This document shows positions 9,316 through 17,505 of a DNA stretch of 53,680 nt, in pieces. The stretch covers positions 60,743-114,422 of the forward strand of contig VRUG01000008.1 of the NCBI GenBank assembly GCA_019456255.1. Reading direction: 5' to 3'. This DNA comes from Planctomycetota bacterium (GTDB taxonomy: Bacteria; Planctomycetota; Phycisphaerae; Sedimentisphaerales; Anaerobacaceae). Position 1 is the stretch's first letter, and each line of letters opens with the position of its first letter. The notes below the pieces were generated by a model that was not told where the DNA came from, searched no databases, and saw nothing but the letters and a program-made list of their open reading frames with translations. The position numbers and the translations under genes are program-made.

Positions 9316-10075
9316 CGCTATTCTTCAAATTCTTCTTGCGATTACTGAGATAACTCAAAGCAATACCCAACTCAAAAAGCAAATAAAGAGGAATCGCCAA
9401 TGTTATCTGGCTTATTACATCAGGGGGAGTCGCAACCGCCGCCAAAACAAAAATACATAACAGCGTGTATTTACGCGACTTACGCAACGCGTCAAGCGAT
9501 ACAAGATTCGTCTTATTCAAAAAGAATATCGCTATCGGAGTCTGAAAACCCAATCCGAACACAAGCATCAAAACTGTCACAAAAGATACGTAATTTTGAA
9601 ACGTCCAGTTAGGTGCCACATTCATAAACCTGCCGAACTTAATGAAAAACCCAAGCGATATCGGCGCCACAACAAAAAGAAAAAACAACGCTCCCCCTAT
9701 AAATAACGCCACCGAAAACGGAACCGCTATGTGCATATAACGCTTCTCTTTTGCATACAAACCCGCCGAGACGAACATCCATAACTGATAAAATACCCAA
9801 GGAGATGATAGAATCAAACCAGACATCAACGACACTTTCATGTAACCTATAAAAGCGTCCGCCGGTGCCAACGCACTTAACGGATGGTCCGGCATCAAAG
9901 CATTATAAGGAGCCTCAATAAACGTGATTATCTTCGTACCGAAAAAAAAACAGATTATCGTACCAATTGCCAAACCAACAAGAGCGAACATTATACGAAA
10001 ACGCAGCTCCTCCAGATGGTCGCCAAGACTCATTGTTTTGCTATGGGTATTCTGTTTAGTTTCGTCTTTGCCCAT
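9308..10075 (-). CDS. tatC: Sec-independent protein translocase TatC
   Basis: A 255-residue inner-membrane protein with six predicted membrane segments. The N-terminal signature is clear (SLGDHLEELRFRIM), the TatC part that recognises twin-arginine signals, as are FYQLWMFVSAGLYAKEKR and FGLGFQTPIAIFFL. TatC and TatA/B proteins move folded proteins, often cofactor-containing, across the membrane. It lies 37 bases after tatA and overlaps the dihydrouridine synthase start. The facing divergent operon encodes several Tat-signal proteins. Confidence 0.96.
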   Translation of the reverse strand: MGKDETKQNTHSKTMSLGDHLEELRFRIMFALVGLAIGTIICFFFGTKIITFIEAPYNALMPDHPLSALAPADAFIGYMKVSLMSGLILSSPWVFYQLWMFVSAGLYAKEKRYMHIAVPFSVALFIGGALFFLFVVAPISLGFFIKFGRFMNVAPNWTFQNYVSFVTVLMLVFGLGFQTPIAIFFLNKTNLVSLDALRKSRKYTLLCIFVLAAVATPPDVISQITLAIPLYLLFELGIALSYLSNRKKNLKNSDA

Positions 10076-10112
10076 GTCACTTGGTATGATAGAAGGGGAA
10101 TTTTAAAAAGTT

Positions 10113-10388
10113 TTAATCTTCTTTTTCTTCATCAGAAAGACCCGCAGCGTCCTTCACCTCGGAAACAACGTCGTCCTTAACCTTTTTGACTTCGTCTACT
10201 ATCTCGTCTTTCGCTTCCTCTGCTTCACGTACACCTTTCTTAAAAGAACTCAAACTTTTACCAGCAGCACGAGCGATATCAGGAAGCCTCTTGCCGAATA
10301 TCAGCAATGCCACCACAAGAATTACTATCCATTCCCAGCCGCCGGGAACCCCGCCGAACGACAACATCTCATATAAACTTTCAGTCAT
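10113..10388 (-). CDS. tatA: Twin-arginine translocase subunit TatA/TatB
   Basis: A 91-residue protein with a short periplasmic start, one membrane helix (WIVILVVALLIFG), the GKRLPDIAR hinge and an amphipathic helix (AGKSLSSFKKGVREAEE), followed by a charged tail. This is the layout of TatA-type pore-forming subunits. No second TatA/B gene is seen here, so it may serve both roles or another copy lies elsewhere. CAGGAG stands before the ATG, and a consensus promoter lies upstream. Confidence 0.92.
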   Translation of the reverse strand: MTESLYEMLSFGGVPGGWEWIVILVVALLIFGKRLPDIARAAGKSLSSFKKGVREAEEAKDEIVDEVKKVKDDVVSEVKDAAGLSDEEKED

Positions 10389-10415
10389 TTTTTATCTCCT
10401 GATTAGTTTTTACCC

Positions 10416-10445
10416 ATTATACCGCCGCTAATCGCCCATTGTCAA
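10416..10445 (-). promoter_or_regulatory. Sigma70-type promoter of tatA operon
   Basis: On the minus strand TTGACA, an 18-base spacer and TATAAT, both hexamers perfect. The spacer contains GCGATTAGCGG, which recurs in the bamD promoter spacer. Confidence 0.75.
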
Positions 10446-10474
10446 TCGCTAAAACCTTACCAAAACACACCTTA

Positions 10475-10503
10475 TTGACAAATAACTCAATATTGACTAT
10501 AAT
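10475..10503 (+). promoter_or_regulatory. Sigma70-type promoter of the redox operon
   Basis: TTGACA, a 17-base spacer and TATAAT: perfect consensus hexamers at optimal spacing, facing away from the tatA promoter 30 bases to the left. It should drive the four-gene operon starting at 10552. Confidence 0.8.
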
Positions 10504-10551
10504 CGCCGATACCCTAACGGTCAAGTAAATTGCTGTTTATTGGAGTTGGCT

Positions 10552-11529
10552 ATGAGCAAAGACTCTCGCCCAAAAACCGCTGAAGCTGTCATCAGTTTCG
10601 CCATTCTAATCATCCTCACCCTCATCGCCGCAGCAGTACTCCGGTTGCAGGCTAACCCCGATATCAGCCGTTTCGGAATCGAGGACCCCGCAGACAGCCC
10701 CAAAGCAACAGAATCCTTCGACCTCACATCGCTGGCCCCAAAAAATTTCAAGCCAATCGCAAAAACTAAAATCTATACCGACGACAACCTATACGAAAAA
10801 ATTAACGGCAAAGCTCCACTTTACACAGAAGCCGGTTTCAAAAAACTACACTCCCAGCAATTCATACACTCTACCGACGACACCGCAATCATAGATATCT
10901 ATCTTTACCACATGACCAACGCCAAAAGCGCCTTCGCTGTTTTCAGTCAGCAAAGAAGACCAAACTCAAAACCAATAACTTTTCAACATCAGATCTTCGG
11001 ATACAAAACTACTAACGGTGTATATTTCATAAAAGCCCAATACTATATCGAAGTTGTAATTTCCGTCGCATCAGACAACGCACTAACAGACGTAATAAAT
11101 ATCGGAAAAAAACTCTTCAAAAAAATCCCGCAAACTAAGCTTACCCACTTCGAAGAGATAGCACTCTTCCCAAACGGAAATCTAAACACCAAAACCATAA
11201 CCTATAGTATAGATGACCCATTTGGATTCGGTATCCTCTCAAACACCTTCACCGCCGAGTACCAAATCGACGGCCAAACCATGCTCGCCTTCATAAGTAA
11301 ACAGCAAACCCCTGAACAAGCCGTAAAGATCGTACAAAATTATAAACAGTTCTTATTAGAAAACGACGCAATAAAAATAAATCCCTCCCTCTTCGACTTA
11401 GACGGCATGTTCGAAGCTGTTCACGCCGAAGGAAAATTCGCCATCGGTATCCACGCCGCTGAAAATAAAAACCATGCTGATACCGTAGCAAAAAAACTTA
11501 TCGAGAAAGTTAAGTCTCATGGAAAATAA
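10552..11529 (+). CDS. Membrane-anchored protein of unknown function (DUF6599-like)
   Basis: The ATG at 10552 is preferred over an in-frame TTG at 10540 because GGAG lies 6 bases before it. The 325-residue product has one N-terminal membrane segment (AVISFAILIILTLIAAAVL) and a soluble part beginning LYEKINGKAPLYTEAGF. That opening, and the alternation of beta strands such as AIIDIYLYHM, remind me of the DUF6599 family, though I am not certain. It is first in an operon with a DUF362 protein (overlap of 11 bases), a polyferredoxin and an aldo/keto reductase, so a periplasm-facing role in that redox module is likely. No catalytic motif is visible. Confidence 0.8.
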   Translation: MSKDSRPKTAEAVISFAILIILTLIAAAVLRLQANPDISRFGIEDPADSPKATESFDLTSLAPKNFKPIAKTKIYTDDNLYEKINGKAPLYTEAGFKKLHSQQFIHSTDDTAIIDIYLYHMTNAKSAFAVFSQQRRPNSKPITFQHQIFGYKTTNGVYFIKAQYYIEVVISVASDNALTDVINIGKKLFKKIPQTKLTHFEEIALFPNGNLNTKTITYSIDDPFGFGILSNTFTAEYQIDGQTMLAFISKQQTPEQAVKIVQNYKQFLLENDAIKINPSLFDLDGMFEAVHAEGKFAIGIHAAENKNHADTVAKKLIEKVKSHGK

Positions 11530-12505
11530 TATAAACAGAAGACAATTTATCGCAACTGCGACAAAAGCCGGAATATCCATCGCCGCTGCTTCCGCCGCCG
11601 CCTACCTGCTCTACGACAAAAAAGGACCGCCCGCTAAACCAAAGGCACACGACCTCGTGACATTCCCCGATTATTCCGTACCGAAAATAACTGGCCAAAC
11701 CATCAGCATCGTAAAAGGCGACGACAGAACTAAATCTGTAGACAAAGCTATCGACCTGCTCGGAGGAATCGAAAGATTCGTTAAACCCGGTGACAACGTC
11801 ATCATAAAACCAAATGCCGCCTTCGCGACCTCACCTGCACTGGCCGCAACAACAAACCCTCAGCTTATCGCAAGAGTAGTAAGGCTCTGCTACGATAGGG
11901 GACAAGCGGCAAAAGTATATGTCACCGACAACCCCATAAATGACCCGGCAAGCTGCTTCACACTTTCCGGTATCGCAAAAGCCGCAACCGCCGCAGGAGC
12001 CAAACTTATCCTGCCAAAAGAAAATCTTTTCAGAAATACAACCCTCGCCGGTGCAAAACTCATCAAAAATTGGCCCGTCCTATACAAACCATTTGAAAAA
12101 GCCGACAAGCTGATCGCAATCGCCCCGGTAAAGGACCACCATCGAAGCGGCGCGTCCATGACAATGAAAAACTTTTACGGCCTGCTGGGCGGAAGAAGAA
12201 ACATCTTCCATCAGGACATACACACCATCATCGCAGAACTCTCAATGATGATAAAGCCGACACTCGTAATTCTCGACGGAACCGTCTCAATGATTTCTAA
12301 CGGCCCGACAGGCGGCTCGTTCGACGACCTTAAAAATACCAATACCCTAATTGCAAGCTGTGACATGGTCGCCGCTGATTCCTTTGGTGCTCAGCTTTTA
12401 GATCTGAAAGTCTCTGATTTGCCATATCTGGAAAAGGCCCAAAACGCCGGCGTCGGCACAACAGATTATAATTCACTAAAACCAAAATTCGCGACGGTAA
12501 CTTAA
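11519..12505 (+). CDS. Tat-exported DUF362 family protein
   Basis: The 328-residue protein starts with a twin-arginine signal (INRRQFIATATKAG, R7-R8, then an alanine-rich hydrophobic stretch). The body matches DUF362: VKPGDNVIIKPNAAF, a receptor-like turn (VTDNPINDP), PVKDHHRSGASMTMKNFYG, and LVILDGTVSMISNGP. DUF362 proteins are often linked to iron-sulfur ferredoxins, but their reaction is unknown. The gene overlaps its upstream partner and is 4 bases from the polyferredoxin gene, so the products are probably made together. Export by the Tat system encoded just across the divergent promoter is inferred from the signal. Confidence 0.88.
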   Translation: MENNINRRQFIATATKAGISIAAASAAAYLLYDKKGPPAKPKAHDLVTFPDYSVPKITGQTISIVKGDDRTKSVDKAIDLLGGIERFVKPGDNVIIKPNAAFATSPALAATTNPQLIARVVRLCYDRGQAAKVYVTDNPINDPASCFTLSGIAKAATAAGAKLILPKENLFRNTTLAGAKLIKNWPVLYKPFEKADKLIAIAPVKDHHRSGASMTMKNFYGLLGGRRNIFHQDIHTIIAELSMMIKPTLVILDGTVSMISNGPTGGSFDDLKNTNTLIASCDMVAADSFGAQLLDLKVSDLPYLEKAQNAGVGTTDYNSLKPKFATVT

Positions 12506-12509
12506 TATT

Positions 12510-14252
12510 ATGAAAATTGTAACAGTTAGAAAAATTAGTCAGGTGTTCTTTTTCACCTTATTCATTTGGTTCTGCGTCGTCAGCACCATAGGTGACAAAT
12601 TCTTCCAGATTCGCAACTGGCCCGTAAACTGGTTCCTCCAGCTTGACCCGCTAACAGCCATCGCAACCATACTCACAACACACACTCTCTATTGGCCGCT
12701 GCTATGGGCACTGGCAACAATAGTACTAACCGTAATTGTAGGAAGATTCTTTTGCAGCTGGCTATGTCCTTTCGGCTCTATACATCATTTCACCGGATTC
12801 CTCGCAAACAGAAAAAAATCAAACGCCAAAAAAATCAAACTAAACAAATACCGAAAGGCCCAGTCAATAAAATACATCATACTCGTCGTATTCCTCGCGA
12901 TGGCCGCATTCCCTTCAATAGCCTCGACACTCCAGACCGGACTGCTCGACCCAATACCATTAGTAACACGCTCGGTAAACCTTCTACTGCTCCCCATCCT
13001 TGACTCGTCCGTAAATTTCCTCTCCGTCACGCAACGGCTCTACCAGGGCGCATGGCTCTTCTTCATCGTCTTCCTGACAGCCATCCTGCTAAACCTCATC
13101 ATCCCAAGATTCTATTGCAGATTCATCTGCCCGCTCGGCGCACTCTTTGCCATTACAAGCCGCTTCGCAATCTGGCGAATAGGAAAAACAAAAGACGAAT
13201 GCTCCAATTGCAAACTGTGCGAAAAAGCCTGCGAAGGTGGATGCGAACCCGCCTCCGAAATAAAAATTTCCGAATGCGTACTTTGCTTCAATTGCAGAGC
13301 TGACTGCAAAGATGATTTGGTTAAGTATCAGACAATGCCATCGTTAGCTGGCCAGGTCACCAATCCCGATATCTCACGAAGAGGTTTCACCATCTCTCTT
13401 GCAAGCGGAATCCTCGCAGTACCTGCCGTTAGACTAAGTGCTAAAATCACTACCAACTGGACTCATAACATTATCCGACCGCCCGGAGCGCTCGACGAAA
13501 AAAGATTCCTGAACAGATGCATCAAGTGCGGACAGTGCATGAGAATCTGCCCTACAAATGTCATCCAGCCAGCAGGCTTCCAGGGCGGACTCGAAAACCT
13601 CTGGACACCGGTACTAAACAATCGAATCGGCTCAAGCGGCTGCCAGTATAACTGCGTCGCATGCGGACAAATATGCCCAACCTCTGCAATCAGACCAATC
13701 ACGCTCGAAGAAAAGCAGGGCACCGGAAAATTCAAAAACAAAGGACCACTCAAAATAGGAACCGCTTTTCTCGATAGAAACAGATGCCTGCCGTGGGCTA
13801 TGGACAAACCATGCATCGTCTGCCAGGAAAACTGCCCCCTTAGCCCAAAAGCCATCTATACACAAACCGTTTTCAATACCATCAGAGACGGCGTTCTAAC
13901 CGTAAAAAAATCCACAAAAAACACCATCGAAACACAAGAAACATCCATGACCGCCGATAGTTTCACTACCGGGGATTTCTACTGCGCTGCCAAAAACGGC
14001 GAAAAAGCCAAAATAACCGCTAATAATGAAAATACCATCGAAATCTCAACCGAAAATAACTTCAAAATACCGCGAAAGGGCGAAAAGATTTATGTTCAAA
14101 TTCGCCTCCAAAAACCTTATATTGATATAGAGAAATGTACAGGCTGCGGGGTCTGTCAGCACGAATGCCCCGTAAGCGGAAAACGTGCCGTCAGAGTTTC
14201 AGCAGAAGGAGAAACAAGAAGCGATAACAGAAAACTATTACTTAAAACATAA
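12510..14252 (+). CDS. NapH-like membrane polyferredoxin with internal Tat-like signal
   Basis: The 580-residue protein has an N-terminal membrane part of about four helices with the NapH/NosR-type cysteine pairs FFCSWLCPFG (C82, C86) and FYCRFICPLG (C203, C207). Ferredoxin-type clusters follow: C231/C234/C237/C241 and C256/C259/C262/C266. Then, mid-protein, comes a twin-arginine motif with a hydrophobic stretch (ISRRGFTISLASGILAVPAV, R290-R291). After it lie further clusters: C337/C340/C343/C347, C382/C385/C389, C435/C438/C442 and C543/C546/C549/C553. The layout suggests quinol-linked electrons passed from cytoplasmic-side to exported-side clusters. The internal signal would let the C-terminal ferredoxin part cross the membrane by Tat. 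It is third in the redox operon. Confidence 0.9.
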   Translation: MKIVTVRKISQVFFFTLFIWFCVVSTIGDKFFQIRNWPVNWFLQLDPLTAIATILTTHTLYWPLLWALATIVLTVIVGRFFCSWLCPFGSIHHFTGFLANRKKSNAKKIKLNKYRKAQSIKYIILVVFLAMAAFPSIASTLQTGLLDPIPLVTRSVNLLLLPILDSSVNFLSVTQRLYQGAWLFFIVFLTAILLNLIIPRFYCRFICPLGALFAITSRFAIWRIGKTKDECSNCKLCEKACEGGCEPASEIKISECVLCFNCRADCKDDLVKYQTMPSLAGQVTNPDISRRGFTISLASGILAVPAVRLSAKITTNWTHNIIRPPGALDEKRFLNRCIKCGQCMRICPTNVIQPAGFQGGLENLWTPVLNNRIGSSGCQYNCVACGQICPTSAIRPITLEEKQGTGKFKNKGPLKIGTAFLDRNRCLPWAMDKPCIVCQENCPLSPKAIYTQTVFNTIRDGVLTVKKSTKNTIETQETSMTADSFTTGDFYCAAKNGEKAKITANNENTIEISTENNFKIPRKGEKIYVQIRLQKPYIDIEKCTGCGVCQHECPVSGKRAVRVSAEGETRSDNRKLLLKT

Positions 14253-14263
14253 AGGGTGACATC

Positions 14264-15481
14264 ATGAAAAATCAGAAACTAAACAGAAGAAACTTCCTCA
14301 AAACCGTTGGCGCCGCTTCAATTGGCTCTGCTATCGCCTCTACAAAAGTTACCGCCGAAACAGACGAAAAAACTAAAGCCAAAAAAGAAACACAGTTCCC
14401 ACAAATTCCAAAAAGACCTTTGGGAAAAACAGGAGTCGAAGTACCCGTCCTCTCTCTCGGCGGTATGTTTCAGGTCATACAAAACCAGACCATACTCAAG
14501 ACCTCACTAAAGTGGGGCGTTAGCTATTGGGATACCGCCGACTGCTACATGGGAGGCAACAGCGAAATCGGCATGGGAAAATATATCAAAAGACATCCCG
14601 ACGTCAGAAAAAACCTCTTCCTTGTCTCTAAATCTGACCAAAGGGACCCCGCCACAATGCAGGGACTCCTCGACCGCTCACTAAAAAGACTAAACACCGA
14701 CCACATCGACCTATACTTCATTCACGGCATGGGAAATCCTGATGAACTTAACGATGGCATAAAAAAAGTCATCGAAAAAAATAAAGCAGAAGGAAAAATA
14801 AAATTCTTCGGTTTCAGCACACATTCAAATATGGAAAAGTGCCTCATGGCCGCATCAAAACTCGACTGGATCGATGCCATCATGACAAGCTACAACATTC
14901 ACCTCATGCATAAAAAAGAAATGAACGACGCTGTACAGGCATGCCACGATAAAGGCATCGGCCTCATCGCAATGAAGGTGCAGGGGAAGGGACAGAAAAT
15001 CAAATCACAAGCAGAAAAAAAACTCACCGACCACTTCCTCGAAAGCGGTTTTACCGAAGGTCAGGCAAAACTAAAAGCTGTTCTCGAGGATAAAAGAATT
15101 ACCGCCGCCTGTCTCGCCATGAAAAGCGTCGCAATGATTACCACAAATGTAGCCGCCGTTCTCGACAAAACAAAACTCTCAAAAACCGACAAAAACGTCC
15201 TGCAAGAATACGCACTCGAAAACTGCAACGGATATTGTGCAGGATGTTCACAAATCTGCCAGCGCCTCACAGGAACTGAGTATCTTGCCGATACAATGCG
15301 ATACCTCATGTATTACAACGGATACGGCGATAAGAATCTCGCGAAACAGCTTTTCGCCGAAATTCCAGCCGCAGAAAAGACAAAACTGCTAAATGCCGAT
15401 TATTCCGTCGCACAGGCCAGATGTCCGCAAAGCCTGCCAATTAAAAAGCTTATGGCAGAAGCATTACAAAAATTAGCGTGA
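14264..15481 (+). CDS. Tat-exported aldo/keto reductase with C-terminal cysteine cluster
   Basis: The 405-residue protein has a textbook Tat signal (LNRRNFLKTVGAAS). The aldo/keto reductase barrel follows with the catalytic tetrad in place: D90 (YWDTADCY), Y95, K123 (LVSKSD) and H154 (YFIHGMG). Near the C-terminus sits C321-x3-C325-x2-C328-x3-C332, a pattern suited to an iron-sulfur cluster and absent from classical members. Such reductases use NAD(P)H in the cytoplasm. Export plus a cluster suggests that here electrons may come from the adjacent polyferredoxin instead, which is an inference. The gene starts 11 bases after the polyferredoxin stop, with AAAGGGTG before the ATG. Confidence 0.9.
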   Translation: MKNQKLNRRNFLKTVGAASIGSAIASTKVTAETDEKTKAKKETQFPQIPKRPLGKTGVEVPVLSLGGMFQVIQNQTILKTSLKWGVSYWDTADCYMGGNSEIGMGKYIKRHPDVRKNLFLVSKSDQRDPATMQGLLDRSLKRLNTDHIDLYFIHGMGNPDELNDGIKKVIEKNKAEGKIKFFGFSTHSNMEKCLMAASKLDWIDAIMTSYNIHLMHKKEMNDAVQACHDKGIGLIAMKVQGKGQKIKSQAEKKLTDHFLESGFTEGQAKLKAVLEDKRITAACLAMKSVAMITTNVAAVLDKTKLSKTDKNVLQEYALENCNGYCAGCSQICQRLTGTEYLADTMRYLMYYNGYGDKNLAKQLFAEIPAAEKTKLLNADYSVAQARCPQSLPIKKLMAEALQKLA

Positions 15482-15608
15482 TTTTAACGACGTTGGACTC
15501 GCTATAAACACCCAAAAAAATCGACACATTTCGACGCGCAAGTGCCCACAAATAAAGCACTTACAACTGACAAGCCCCTTTTCTCTTCCCTTACACAACC
15601 ATTTTCGT

Positions 15609-15614
15609 TATAAT
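15609..15614 (+). promoter_or_regulatory. Possible -10 element of a small transcription unit
   Basis: TATAAT lies 44 bases before a small ORF that itself precedes a strong terminator. No good -35 hexamer is found at 16 to 18 bases upstream, so the call is tentative. Confidence 0.4.
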
Positions 15615-15657
15615 GACAATTGTAAATCGGGGTTAATTAAAAAGGATTTGAAAAGTG

Positions 15658-15753
15658 ATGAAAAAATTCTACTACGAAACTTGGTTACCGTTCACATTTA
15701 ACAAAAAAAGAATACTATTTTTAGCCATCGCAAGCTATATAGCTATGTGCTAA
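15658..15753 (+). CDS. Candidate 31-residue small membrane-type protein
   Basis: ATG preceded by AAAGGAT, giving a 31-codon frame: a short polar start with aromatic residues (KKFYYETWLPF), then basic residues (NKKR) and a hydrophobic end (ILFLAIASYIAMC). It sits alone between a -10-like TATAAT and a near-perfect intrinsic terminator, in an otherwise gene-free 414-base gap, so it looks like its own transcription unit. It could be a small membrane protein, a leader peptide, or a by-product of a small RNA. I recognise no family. Confidence 0.4.
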   Translation: MKKFYYETWLPFTFNKKRILFLAIASYIAMC

Positions 15754-15786
15754 AAACCAGCGAGGATGGAGAAGATCTTGCTTTAC

Positions 15787-15812
15787 CCGCGCGTGCACGC
15801 GCGGTTTTTTTT
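15787..15812 (+). terminator. Strong rho-independent terminator
   Basis: A 7-bp GC stem CCGCGCG/CGCGCGG with a TGCA loop, followed by eight T. It separates the small transcription unit, and possibly the redox operon upstream, from hldD. Confidence 0.93.
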
Positions 15813-15831
15813 ACCCAAAAATTCCACGAAC

Positions 15832-15860
15832 TTGACATACCAACCATACCCAATTATCCT
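15832..15860 (+). promoter_or_regulatory. Sigma70-type promoter of hldD
   Basis: TTGACA, a 17-base spacer and TATCCT. Transcription would begin about 30 bases before the hldD ATG. Confidence 0.65.
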
Positions 15861-15873
15861 TATATACAAGGAT
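15856..15873. promoter_or_regulatory. Inverted repeat over -10/start site of hldD (possible operator)
   Basis: ATCCTT-ATATAC-AAGGAT, a perfect 6-bp inverted repeat covering the end of the -10 element and the expected start site. Position fits a repressor operator, but no cognate regulator is known. Confidence 0.4.
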
Positions 15874-15895
15874 AAACCATTTTAAGGATAAATAA

Positions 15896-16873
15896 ATGAT
15901 AGTCGTTACAGGCGCTGCTGGCTTTATAGGCTCTGCAATAATCGCACAACTAAATAAAAGAAATATCAAAGACATCATCGCTGTCGACCAGCAGGGCGAA
16001 GACGCCAAATCAAAAAACCTCCAAAACCTTTCTTTCCAAGAATTCATCACAAAGGACCAATTCCTAACCGACGTCATCGACCAGAAAATCACAACAAAAA
16101 TCGACGCCGTCTTCCACATGGGAGCCTGTTCAAGCACTACCGAAACTGACATCGCATATCTCACAAAAAACAACTTCCAATATTCAAAACACCTCGCACT
16201 ATGGGCAATCGATAATGGCATCCGATTTATTTACGCCTCCTCCGCAGCTACATATGGCGATGGCTCATTAGGTTTCAAAGACGACGAAAGTCAATTGCAT
16301 CTGCTAAAACCGCTCAACCCTTACGGACAGTCAAAACAGGATTTCGATATCTGGGCACGCGACAATCAGCACCTCGACAAAATTGCCGGACTAAAGTATT
16401 TCAATGTCTTTGGCCCGAATGAATACCACAAAGCCGACATGAGAAGCTTCGTACTAAAGGCTTTCGAGCAGATAACAGACACCGAAAAAGTCAGACTCTT
16501 CAAATCATACAATACGAAATATCAAGACGGACAGCAGCTAAGGGACTTCATCTACATAAAGGACGCCGTCGATATGACTCTCTTCTTTGCCGATAATCCT
16601 TCCATCAATGGAATCTTCAATATCGGAACCGCAAACGCAAGAACATGGAACGACCTGGTAAACGCCGTTTTCGGTGCTATGAACATAATGCCAAATATCG
16701 AGTATATAGGTATGCCGGATGCGATTAAGGACCAGTACCAGTATTTTACGCAGGCCGACATTACGAAAATTGAAAACGCGGGATACAGCAAAAAAATTAG
16801 GTCGCTCGAAAACGCCATAAAGGACTATGTACAAAATTACCTTAAAACCAGGGCCTATCTGGCAGGAGATTAA
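15896..16873 (+). CDS. hldD: ADP-L-glycero-D-manno-heptose-6-epimerase
   Basis: The 325-residue protein is an extended short-chain dehydrogenase/epimerase: NAD(P)-binding TGAAGFIGS at residues 5 to 13, the characteristic FHMGACSSTTE, YASSAATYG, the catalytic YxxxK (Y143-K147 in NPYGQSKQDF), and FNVFGPNEYHK. FHMGACSSTTE and the PNEYHK loop are specific to the HldD/RfaD group, which makes the last step of ADP-heptose for lipopolysaccharide inner core. That agrees with the LptE- and BamD-like genes at the far end of the window and a lipopolysaccharide-bearing outer membrane. AAGGAT precedes the ATG. Confidence 0.94.
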   Translation: MIVVTGAAGFIGSAIIAQLNKRNIKDIIAVDQQGEDAKSKNLQNLSFQEFITKDQFLTDVIDQKITTKIDAVFHMGACSSTTETDIAYLTKNNFQYSKHLALWAIDNGIRFIYASSAATYGDGSLGFKDDESQLHLLKPLNPYGQSKQDFDIWARDNQHLDKIAGLKYFNVFGPNEYHKADMRSFVLKAFEQITDTEKVRLFKSYNTKYQDGQQLRDFIYIKDAVDMTLFFADNPSINGIFNIGTANARTWNDLVNAVFGAMNIMPNIEYIGMPDAIKDQYQYFTQADITKIENAGYSKKIRSLENAIKDYVQNYLKTRAYLAGD

Positions 16874-16887
16874 TTACAGGTTAAGTT

Positions 16888-17430
16888 ATGCCGTTTACAC
16901 CATACCATTTCGGACCAAATGCCTTTTTTGCGTTTTTCTTTCGCAGGTGGATTGACATACCCGTCTTCATACTCGCCAATGTCATTGTAGACGTCGAGGT
17001 TCTCTTTGCAACGGGATGGTCACCACATAGATATTGGCATTGGCACAGCTTATTAATAGGTGCTGTCATCGGAATTATCTGGGGACTGGCGGCATATCCG
17101 TTACGCAATTTATTCAAAAAAATCATGAAACTACTCCGCATACCTTACGAGACAAACATGAAAAAAATGGTCATCTCGGGCGTACTCGGACTCTGGACGC
17201 ATGTCATTTTCGACAGTATCTATCATTACGACGTTCAGCCGTTCTGGCCATATACAAAAAACCCGCTATGGAAACTGGGAAAATTAAACTTAACACAGGA
17301 CCAGACAAAAATGATTTGCACACTATTTATGGTCGCAGCAATACTAATCTACGTTTCAATACTCCAGACATACGCAAAAAAGAAAAAAGTACAGGACGCA
17401 CGTCAGGCAGCGGAAAATCGAACCTCATAA
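16888..17430 (+). CDS. YdjM-like membrane-bound predicted metal-dependent hydrolase
   Basis: The 180-residue product begins MPFTPYHFGP and continues with several membrane segments (PVFILANVIVDVEVLF, LLIGAVIGIIWGLAAYP, ICTLFMVAAILIYVSIL). The opening motif, D35 in the first helix and the histidine cluster H47, H51 and H53 (PHRYWHWHS) are typical of a family annotated as membrane-bound metal-dependent hydrolases (YdjM/DUF4184-like). Its substrate is unknown. It starts 14 bases after hldD and is probably co-transcribed. Confidence 0.75.
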   Translation: MPFTPYHFGPNAFFAFFFRRWIDIPVFILANVIVDVEVLFATGWSPHRYWHWHSLLIGAVIGIIWGLAAYPLRNLFKKIMKLLRIPYETNMKKMVISGVLGLWTHVIFDSIYHYDVQPFWPYTKNPLWKLGKLNLTQDQTKMICTLFMVAAILIYVSILQTYAKKKKVQDARQAAENRTS

Positions 17431-17445
17431 TTTAAAACCTCCCAC

Positions 17446-17474
17446 TTGCTTATTCGACACCGATACCGTATAAT
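17446..17474 (+). promoter_or_regulatory. Sigma70-type promoter of tyrS
   Basis: TTGCTT, a 17-base spacer and a perfect TATAAT, ending 31 bases before the tyrS ATG. Confidence 0.65.
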
Positions 17475-17505
17475 CTCCAACGCTAAAATATTACGCGAAA
17501 ATGAC

